From: Hondaea fermentalgiana
Lineage: Eukaryota > Sar > Bigyra > Thraustochytrida > Thraustochytriidae
DNA length: 12,249 bases
Assembly: GCA_014084085.1 (NCBI GenBank)
Contig: NPFB01000226.1
Location: forward strand, 1 to 12,249
Direction: 5' to 3'
Position 1 is the first letter of the stretch; each line of letters opens with the position of its first letter. A model generated the notes under the pieces. That model was not told the origin of the DNA. It worked only from the letters and a program-made list of their open reading frames with translations, and ran no database searches. Of this stretch, positions 1 through 5,275 are shown one piece after another. The position numbers were made by a program, and so were the translations under genes.

Positions 1-373
1 TGCCTCTCGCGCGCGCCCGCCCCGCTCGCCTCGCCCGCCTTGCCTCGCGCGCGCCTCGCCTCGGATGCGGAATTCCGAATTTCTCGCCCCCCCCCCCTTG
101 TTGGCTTTACCTTCGCGCGCACGCTGCGTGCGCGCGTGCAGCGGCCAGGCGAGACCCTGCACGCGCGAGCGCGGACTCGCCGCGGGCGGCGAGGCACCGG
201 CGGGGCGCAGCTGCGGACGCCGACGTCCGGGCGGGCGACTCGAGCGAAGGGAAGGGAAGGTCGGCCCGGCGGGGCGTCGGATCCGCCCAATTCTGCTTTT
301 GGTTGCAGGTTGGTCGATACCATACCAGCCAGCCTTATTACGTAGACAGACGTGGTATACGTAAGCGAGCACC
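1..373. other. GC-rich low-complexity DNA, no supported gene
   Basis: This stretch is dominated by CTCGC/GCGCGC low-complexity sequence, a run of eleven C (87-97) and a GC-rich palindrome (114-136). Frames stay open here because GC-rich DNA has few stop codons, not because a protein is evident: the conceptual products are Arg/Ala/Pro-rich and show no domain. One plus-strand frame is open from position 3 to a TGA at 372-374 but has no ATG. It could be the flank or 5' leader of a neighbouring gene. A GTAAGC at 361-366 resembles a splice donor, but no convincing exon precedes it. Confidence 0.5.
114..136. repeat. Perfect GC-rich palindrome (10-bp arms, 3-nt centre)
   Basis: The arms CGCGCGCACG (114-123) and CGTGCGCGCG (127-136) are exact reverse complements around CTG. 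The outer C and G of the centre can also pair. The arms are alternating purine-pyrimidine, so the element could extrude as a hairpin or adopt Z-DNA. No gene context tells its function. Confidence 0.8.
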
Positions 374-559
374 ATGAAGTCCACGGCCGCGCGCCACTTC
401 GGCATGAAAGCCACATCGTCGAGCGCGTCGTGCTCGTCTTCGTCGGCGTCTTCGAATTCTTCTTCTTCTTCTTCAAGAGCAGCAGCAGCAGCAGCCGCAG
501 CGAGGTTGAAGAAGCAGGCTGCTGCACGCAGCACGAAAGCGAAGGAGGAGACGAACTGA
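374..559 (+). CDS. Doubtful small Ser/Ala-rich protein (61 aa), possibly exon 1 of a spliced gene
   Basis: An ATG in good context (ACCATGA) opens a frame that reads a basic N-terminus (MKSTAARHFGMK), a poly-serine run from (TTC)6 and neighbouring TCG/TCT codons, a poly-alanine run partly from (AGC)6 read as GCA, then a Lys/Arg/Glu-rich end and TGA at 557-559. No domain is recognisable. Thirty bases after the stop there is a good splice acceptor (to 592), followed in the same frame by a short acidic Ser-Asp/Glu tail ending at TGA 686-688. I could not find a canonical GT donor that joins the two frames, so the spliced model is unproven. The ORF could equally be chance translation of microsatellites. 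Confidence 0.2.
   Translation: MKSTAARHFGMKATSSSASCSSSSASSNSSSSSSRAAAAAAAARLKKQAAARSTKAKEETN
457..495. repeat. Adjacent triplet microsatellites (TTC)6 and (AGC)6
   Basis: Six TTC units occupy 457-474 and six AGC units 478-495, separated by AAG. They would encode homopolymeric serine and alanine in the doubtful small ORF that starts at 374. Triplet repeats are tolerated in coding sequence, which slightly favours that ORF being real, but they also occur in intergenic DNA. Confidence 0.85.
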
Positions 560-562
560 TGA

Positions 563-592
563 TGATGATAACTTGGGTCCTTATCTTTGCAG
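563..592 (+). promoter_or_regulatory. Candidate intron 3' end (branch point and acceptor)
   Basis: A branch-point-like TGATAAC (566-572) is followed by a pyrimidine-leaning stretch ending in TTTGCAG, with AG at 591-592. This is one of the best acceptor-like strings in the window. No donor with a consistent reading frame was found: GTAAGC at 361 and GTTGAA at 505 both fail to join an ATG-initiated frame to the acidic segment downstream. It could be a 5'UTR intron or chance. Confidence 0.3.
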
Positions 593-688
593 GGAAGGAC
601 GAGGTGCATGCGGATCCACGCCACCACTCATCTCGGCTCCGACAGTGACAGCGACAATGAGGAAGAGGAAGACGCGGAGGAGGCGTGA
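593..688 (+). CDS. Possible terminal exon encoding an acidic Ser-Asp/Glu tail
   Basis: Immediately after the acceptor-like AG at 592 the frame reads about 31 residues ending in GSDSDSDNEEEEDAEEA and then TGA (686-688). Alternating Ser-Asp followed by a Glu-rich run is a common C-terminal tail in eukaryotic nuclear or nucleolar proteins, often a casein kinase 2 target. An internal ATG at 608 would make it a free-standing 26-residue ORF. The surrounding DNA is purine-rich, so chance remains a serious alternative. The frame matches that of the ATG at 374. Confidence 0.2.
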   Translation, partial: GRTRCMRIHATTHLGSDSDSDNEEEEDAEEA

Positions 689-1446
689 GGGAGAGAGGGA
701 AAGAGGGAGAGGAGGGGCCGAACATCCACGATGATCTGACCGTCTTATATTCTTTTGGGGGGGGGGGAAGGAAGGAAAGGCGGGAACGAATGGGTGGCGC
801 CCTGCAAAAAAAGCAAGCGACGCTGCGAGCAGTGGCCGTGGAGGCAGGCAAAGCTCAGCGAAAAGATCGTCTCGCACGGGTGGAGCCTGTGAATGTGAAC
901 AATCGAACGAAAGTGAACAGCTGCGAAGCGAGCTCAACGTGGATGGCGAGGAATGAGAACTTGTGAGGTTTCGACGATGCGTGCCGGAGAGTGCGGCGAC
1001 GACGACGAGTGATGGGACGACCAAGAACAACGCTACCGGGGGCGAGATGCGCTCGGACTCTTGCTGCAAACGTTTCGAGCCAAGCCCGAGCCGAGTCTCG
1101 AGACAAGTGGTCGTATTCTCGGCGCTCAGAAAGAACAACAAGGCGACAAAGATTATCTTCTCTCATTCTCTCTGCGTTGCACGCGAAGAGGAGCAGAAAA
1201 TTGAGAACTCGCGGACCATCGTCGCTTCGATCGAGGTGCGTCGCGGCATCCATGGTAACTCGGCCCCACCAAGCCCGCACGCTCACATCAGCGCCAATGT
1301 CGTCGTCTGTCTTGCGGTTTATTAACCCCCACCCCTGCCTACATTATCTATCGTCCCAATGCTGTGGGTCCCAGTCAACTTCGAGTTGTTGTCCACCAAT
1401 TTTTGTCCAGCTTGGTCAACAATGAGCTCTGCAAGCGAGGAACTGT
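689..1446. other. Intergenic region with G11 tract and upstream flank of the methyltransferase gene
   Basis: No gene is supported here. A purine-rich stretch (about 689-718) is followed by eleven G (757-767) preceded by TTTT. Open frames on both strands give low-complexity Arg/Ser-rich products without domains. The last 150 bases probably hold the promoter and leader of the methyltransferase gene. They contain three same-strand CCAAT pentamers (1294, 1356, 1396) and an upstream ORF starting at 1422. Confidence 0.5.
1294..1400 (+). promoter_or_regulatory. Cluster of three CCAAT boxes upstream of the methyltransferase gene
   Basis: CCAAT occurs on the plus strand at 1294-1298, 1356-1360 and 1396-1400, all 200 to 306 bases before the favoured start codon at 1600. 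CCAAT is the core bound by NF-Y (HAP2/3/5) in many eukaryotes. Three same-strand copies within 107 bases is more than expected by chance, but no transcription start is known here. Confidence 0.3.
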
Positions 1447-1586
1447 ATGTACGGCGCGCGGGCCCTTGCGCGCGTAGCTCGTCGCGCGACGCACGTGCAG
1501 ACTCAGCGGCTGGCACGCCGAGGCCTGGTCGTCGTCGCTGTCGCGGAACCTGCGCGCACGAGCGCGCTCGCCGCGGCGAGACCTGA
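1422..1586 (+). CDS. Upstream ORF (54 codons) in the methyltransferase leader
   Basis: An ATG in strong context (ACAATGA) opens a 54-codon frame that overlaps the alternative methyltransferase start at 1447 in another frame. It stops at TGA 1584-1586, 13 bases before the favoured start at 1600. The peptide is Arg/Ala/Ser-rich with no domain, so any role would be regulatory: it would divert scanning ribosomes or allow termination and reinitiation at 1600. It matters only if transcription starts upstream of 1422, which the sequence does not show. Confidence 0.3.
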   Translation: MSSASEELYVRRAGPCARSSSRDARADSAAGTPRPGRRRCRGTCAHERARRGET

Positions 1587-1599
1587 CACACGGCGCACC

Positions 1600-2922
1600 A
1601 TGGCATCCGAGACGGCAGCACAAGAGTCGACCTCGCCGCACGCTCAGAACGCGGCGGGGGCGGCGTTTGCGGCGGACGCGCCCGGCTGGAGATCCACCGA
1701 GGACGACGAAGATCTCGGCCCCATCTGCTGGCGCTGCAAAGGCACCAAGAAGAGCATTGTCAAGGTCAGCGTGGACCCGAACGAGAACGAGGCCAACACT
1801 GCCGACGCTGCTGGTAACGACGACGACAACAACGACGCCAAAACTTCACCCCAAGAGGATGGAGAGGCCGATGCAGGAGAAAAGAACAAGAAAAAGAATA
1901 AGAAAAAGGGCAAGAAAAAACTCGTCGAGGTCACCTGCCGCGTGTGCGAAGGTGCCGGTCGCATCAAAAAGAAGCGAAAGGAGGTCCTTCACGCGAACCA
2001 GGCCGGCAAGACTAGTTCCCGCAAACGCAAGGTCCCCGATGATTGGGTGATCCCCGGCCCTGCGTCCAAGGGCGGCGTTGAGCCCGAGGCTGGCGAAGAA
2101 GTCTGCCATTTGCTCGGACATTGGCGCATCTTCCAGCGCATCGGCGGCCATCGCTGGTCCACCGACGATCTTGTCACGGCCTGGGTTGCGGGCCGTGCGT
2201 GGCGTGAGGCGCAAAAGTCCGTCGCAGAACCGCAGCAGCAGCCAGCGCACTGCCTCGATCTGGGCTGCGGCATTGGATCTGTGCTCATGATGGTGGCCTG
2301 GCAATTTACAGAGGCTCGCTGCCTCGGCGTCGAAGCGCAGGTGCGCAGCGCAACCATGGCGCGGCGGTCAATTGAATTTAATGGCTGTGCAGATCGCTGC
2401 CAGGTCGTGCAGGGTGACATCCGCGAGTACGCAGACTTTGACAAGGCTGCCCCAGAGGGAAAATTTGATCTCGTAACAGGCACGCCGCCTTACTTTCCCG
2501 TCAACTACACCGAGGGTACGGGCGTGGCGACCCCGGGCCTGGGCGGACTCCCTTCGTGCGAGCAGTCAGCGCCTGCCCGCTACGAGTTCCGCGGGGGTGT
2601 TGAGGCCTACTGCGCCGCAGCACGTCCGCGCCTGCGTTCTCGCGATTCGCGTTTCGTCGTTTGCGAGGGCCTTCTTGGAGCCAACCACTCGCGCGTTCTC
2701 AAGGGTGCTAGTGAAAATGGGCTCGAGATCCTGCAAAAAGTCTCGGTGCATGGCCGCGACGACAAGCCGGCGCTTTTTGCCGTCTATGTAATGCGTCTCG
2801 CTGACGAAGGCGGCGCCGACTCGCCTCCCACGCAAGAAGAATCCCTCATTATTCGCTACAAAGGTGGCAAGCGTTCCGAGGCCTATGTATCCTTGATGGC
2901 GTCGCTCGGTATTCCTCCCTGA
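1600..2922 (+). CDS. TrmN6-like SAM-dependent methyltransferase with split CxxC zinc site (440 aa)
   Basis: Likely an adenine-N6-type RNA methyltransferase related to bacterial TrmN6 (COG4123), which methylates A37 of a valine tRNA. The target here is unknown. The catalytic half has motif I LDLGCGIGS (219-227), a motif IV-like TPPYF (295-299) in the context DLVTGTPPYFP, and a family-like RGGVEAYC segment downstream. The C-terminus ends in RYKGGKRSEAYVSLMASLG. The N-terminal half carries two DnaJ-like CxxCxG knuckles (C43/C46 and C113/C116) that could bind one zinc; an acidic then Lys-rich linker (KKNKKKGKKK) separates them. Motif IV has Thr where N6-adenine methylases usually have Asn, Asp or Ser. 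I chose ATG 1600 for its ideal context ACCATGG. An in-frame ATG at 1447 (weak context) would add 51 residues that look like a mitochondrial presequence: Arg/Ala-rich, with no acidic residue in the first 33. No intron is needed. Confident as a methyltransferase; substrate unsure. Confidence 0.85.
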   Translation: MASETAAQESTSPHAQNAAGAAFAADAPGWRSTEDDEDLGPICWRCKGTKKSIVKVSVDPNENEANTADAAGNDDDNNDAKTSPQEDGEADAGEKNKKKNKKKGKKKLVEVTCRVCEGAGRIKKKRKEVLHANQAGKTSSRKRKVPDDWVIPGPASKGGVEPEAGEEVCHLLGHWRIFQRIGGHRWSTDDLVTAWVAGRAWREAQKSVAEPQQQPAHCLDLGCGIGSVLMMVAWQFTEARCLGVEAQVRSATMARRSIEFNGCADRCQVVQGDIREYADFDKAAPEGKFDLVTGTPPYFPVNYTEGTGVATPGLGGLPSCEQSAPARYEFRGGVEAYCAAARPRLRSRDSRFVVCEGLLGANHSRVLKGASENGLEILQKVSVHGRDDKPALFAVYVMRLADEGGADSPPTQEESLIIRYKGGKRSEAYVSLMASLGIPP

Positions 2923-3062
2923 TCATGATTTCCATAGTCTATTTTTTCTCCTCCTGTGCAATGCGGAATCCCAACCTTGAAGATAAGAAGAGAAAAAAAG
3001 ACTCGCGATGGCGTGGTTACGACGAAATGTGCCACACCTGCACAAGCCAGATTTTTAAGGAT

Positions 3063-3080
3063 CTCTTTTTCCCTTTACAG
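3063..3080 (+). promoter_or_regulatory. Candidate splice acceptor in the RhoGEF upstream region
   Basis: A nearly pure pyrimidine tract runs into ACAG (AG at 3079-3080), an excellent match to eukaryotic acceptors. No GT donor with a good consensus precedes it within the intergenic space, and no coding frame demands splicing. A 5'UTR intron of the RhoGEF gene is the simplest real interpretation. Confidence 0.25.
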
Positions 3081-3187
3081 GACGTGTCGCTGGCTACGCG
3101 CAGGACACGACGTCCAAGACTCACATTGTGAGCATGCCGGCCCGTCGGACAATTTTTTACCTTGTTCGTGCCTTCGACCCACGTTTT

Positions 3188-3208
3188 TCTCCCTCTCTCT
3201 CTCTCTCC
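3188..3208 (+). repeat. CT-rich pyrimidine tract
   Basis: A run of T, C and then alternating CT bases lies 21 bases before the uORF ATG at 3229. Pyrimidine tracts near transcription starts are common in compact protist promoters, so it may mark the RhoGEF promoter or initiator region. This is inference from position only. Confidence 0.5.
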
Positions 3209-3228
3209 GACTGACGCAACGTGACAAA

Positions 3229-3270
3229 ATGGTTCGCGATAACAACAGATCCACGAAAGAAGACTCGTAG
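3229..3270 (+). CDS. Upstream ORF (13 codons) in the RhoGEF leader
   Basis: An ATG in near-ideal context (AAAATGG) encodes MVRDNNRSTKEDS followed by TAG. It ends 149 bases before the RhoGEF start at 3420, a distance compatible with reinitiation. The peptide is hydrophilic and has no recognisable function. If included in the mRNA it would lower or condition RhoGEF translation. Whether transcription begins upstream of it is not visible. Confidence 0.35.
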   Translation: MVRDNNRSTKEDS

Positions 3271-3419
3271 TACGAGACGAACCCAGGCCAGTTTTTGCTT
3301 TCCTTGAGGAGGGATAGAAAGGCCACCCCTTGACTCCAAGATTACGAGAGGGATTGAACGACAAAACCACCTCGTCACGTCTCGAAGATCCGGAAAGTCA
3401 GTCGACGAGCAAGCTTGGC

Positions 3420-4943
3420 ATGGGCGGCCACTCGGAGCAGGCGGAGCGCGCCGCGGATGCCGTGGCAGCGGCGCTGCGCAAGTTCGCGGCGGCCGCAGAG
3501 CTCGAGGAAAAACTCGATGTGGACGCCCGCAAACGCGGCGACGCCGACGCCGTCTCGAACGACGCAGACGCCCTCGCCACGGCGGCGGGGGCCACCGACG
3601 CGTACATGGCAGCATGTGCCACGCTCATGGGCGTGCTACCCCAATTTGCTGAAGCCAAAAAGACGCAGACCATGCTGTCGCAAAACATCCGCTTCATGAT
3701 GGGCAGAATCGAGGCCCTCACAGAGCTGCAGCAGCGTGGAGGCAGCCGCTTTGCACGCAGCATCAAGGCGTCAGCCCACGACATCGAGATCCAGCGCGCA
3801 CGTGCGCGACTCTCGCAGCCCACCGACAGCAACGAGGCCAAGCGCACGCGCGTGGCCCGCGAGATTCTCGAGACCGAGCGCTCATATGTCAAGGCGCTCG
3901 AGTCCCTGCACAGATACTACATTGTCCCGCTGTGCGAGCCCCAGGCAGAGGGCATGGAACCCATTTTAGATGCTGTCCAGCGCACAAGTGTGTTTGGCAA
4001 CGTCGAGGAAATCATGGGCCTGGCGCACAGTTTCTTGCGCACTCTCGAGGCCAAAATTGAATCCTGGGGGCCCGAGCAAACTCTGGGCGATACCTTCAAG
4101 ACGCACGCCATGTTCTTCAAGATTTACGTCATGTACACTAATCAGTATCAGGGCGGCGTCAAGGAGGTGCTCAAGCTCCTCAAAGAAAACGAGCTCGCCA
4201 AACGGGTAGCCGAGCGCGCAGCCAGCGCCGGATGCCAAGATGTCTCCTCGCTCATGATCAATCCGATTCAACGTCTCCCGCGCTACGTTTTGTTGCTCAA
4301 AGAATTACGCAAACGAACTCCAGATGCGCATCCGGATGCCTTGCTGCTCGAAAGCGCTTTGGCAGACATTCACGTCGTGGCCGACCACGTCAATGAGCGG
4401 CTCCGCAGCCACGAGGAAAACGCCAAGGTTCTTGAGATTCAAAGCATGTTGTGGACTGCACGTCCGGGTGGCGTCCCGCTCACGCTTCTCGAGCCTGGTC
4501 GTTCTTTCGTGCGTGAGGGCAAGGCGCTCAAGATTCGCGCGACGGGGACGCTGCGCGAGGTCCATGTTTTCCTTTTTTCGGACATCCTTCTTTACTGCTC
4601 ATCCTCGCGCATGTGGCCTGGGCGCTACCACTATCACAATCATCTCTACTTTTGGGGCGCTTCCGAGGCCGAGCAAGAAGCGCGTGCTGGCGGGCTCGAT
4701 CACCCGCGCGTCGCCTGCGCCTTCAAGGTCACGGCCGAGAACGCGGTGCGTATCTTCATTCCAGGATCTCTTCAGGAGCGGGACGCATGGATTCGCGACA
4801 TCAACCGCTGCCGCGATCAAAAGCTTGAGCTTGACAAACGCAAGTCCATGAAACGCGTCTCTTTCGGCTCCAGTGCTTCCACGGCTTCTTCGCCGGTCAC
4901 GCCGGAGGCGCGTAGAACCTCCTATTTTGGAGCTGCATCATAG
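3420..4943 (+). CDS. Dbl-family Rho guanine nucleotide exchange factor, DH-PH (507 aa)
   Basis: Predicted to activate Rho/Rac/Cdc42-type GTPases by promoting GDP release, acting at membranes on actin or trafficking. The DH domain runs from about 144 to 340. Its conserved region 1 has EILETERSYVKAL (E148, T152-E153, Y156-V157) and conserved region 3 has NPIQRLPRYVLLLKEL (281-296), both diagnostic. A PH domain follows directly (about 360-467), with FVREGKALKI, VFLFSDILLYCS and the usual C-terminal tryptophan (W457, in RDAWIRDINR). Residues 1-140 are helical and Ala/Glu-rich without a known domain. The last 40 residues are a disordered basic/Ser-rich tail containing KRVSF (478-482), a match to the PP1-docking consensus, plus SP and TP sites. 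The ATG at 3420 (GGCATGG) is the first in the frame after the TAG at 3315; only non-ATG codons lie upstream. No introns are evident. The target GTPase cannot be told from sequence alone. Confidence 0.93.
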   Translation: MGGHSEQAERAADAVAAALRKFAAAAELEEKLDVDARKRGDADAVSNDADALATAAGATDAYMAACATLMGVLPQFAEAKKTQTMLSQNIRFMMGRIEALTELQQRGGSRFARSIKASAHDIEIQRARARLSQPTDSNEAKRTRVAREILETERSYVKALESLHRYYIVPLCEPQAEGMEPILDAVQRTSVFGNVEEIMGLAHSFLRTLEAKIESWGPEQTLGDTFKTHAMFFKIYVMYTNQYQGGVKEVLKLLKENELAKRVAERAASAGCQDVSSLMINPIQRLPRYVLLLKELRKRTPDAHPDALLLESALADIHVVADHVNERLRSHEENAKVLEIQSMLWTARPGGVPLTLLEPGRSFVREGKALKIRATGTLREVHVFLFSDILLYCSSSRMWPGRYHYHNHLYFWGASEAEQEARAGGLDHPRVACAFKVTAENAVRIFIPGSLQERDAWIRDINRCRDQKLELDKRKSMKRVSFGSSASTASSPVTPEARRTSYFGAAS

Positions 4944-5275
4944 AAAGTATTCCATACCAAACCCTTCTGTTTTATATAACTTTGACGGCGCCTGCTTTTG
5001 GCGCATCCGGCACATCTTCTTTGCGCTCGTCTTTCGTATCATGAACCATCATCTCGGTGACCAAGTCTTGTCCAGGTCTGCCAGTCCATGCGCCTGTTCG
5101 CGGGAGCTAGCTTCTTGGCCTCCCCCGTGCTTGTTTCTTCGCCTGGCTGGCTGCCCAGACGATCGCACTAATGTGCCAGCGAGTGAAGACCAAACCCGGG
5201 CCACGCCAAGCCACCGTGTGCCCCCAGGCAAACCAGAACGCCGCGGCGCGTGCGAGCGGGGCCGAGACTGGCAGC
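4944..5275. other. Intergenic region between RhoGEF and seryl-tRNA synthetase
   Basis: This is a short tandem gap with no gene. It begins with an AT-rich patch (TTTTATATAAC at about 4971-4981) that could serve the RhoGEF 3' end or act as a TATA-like element for the synthetase. An in-frame ATG at 5171 (context CTAATGT, weak) would extend the synthetase by 35 residues. I regard that extension as leader sequence. Confidence 0.5.

Larger units (their letters stand above)
2923..3419. other. Intergenic region and RhoGEF leader: pyrimidine tract, possible acceptor, short uORF
   Basis: No protein gene is supported between the methyltransferase stop and the RhoGEF start. The first part is T-rich, then A/G-rich, as expected of a 3' UTR. 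A textbook-looking splice acceptor (CTCTTTTTCCCTTTACAG, ending at 3080) may belong to a leader intron, but no clear donor is visible. A CT-rich tract (about 3188-3208) sits just upstream of a 13-codon uORF. An in-frame TAG at 3315-3317 shows the RhoGEF frame cannot extend further upstream without splicing. Confidence 0.5.

Noticed and set aside
581..1141. A 186-codon minus-strand frame with hydrophobic and Ser/Pro-rich segments
   Set aside because: It is a low-complexity translation of purine-rich DNA and homopolymers, with no domain and no conserved-looking segment; the hydrophobic stretches arise from CT-rich repeats.
3330..3419. N-terminal extension of the RhoGEF from 3330
   Set aside because: The extension begins at a TTG codon, has no ATG before 3420, and follows an in-frame TAG at 3315-3317; the ATG at 3420 has a good context.
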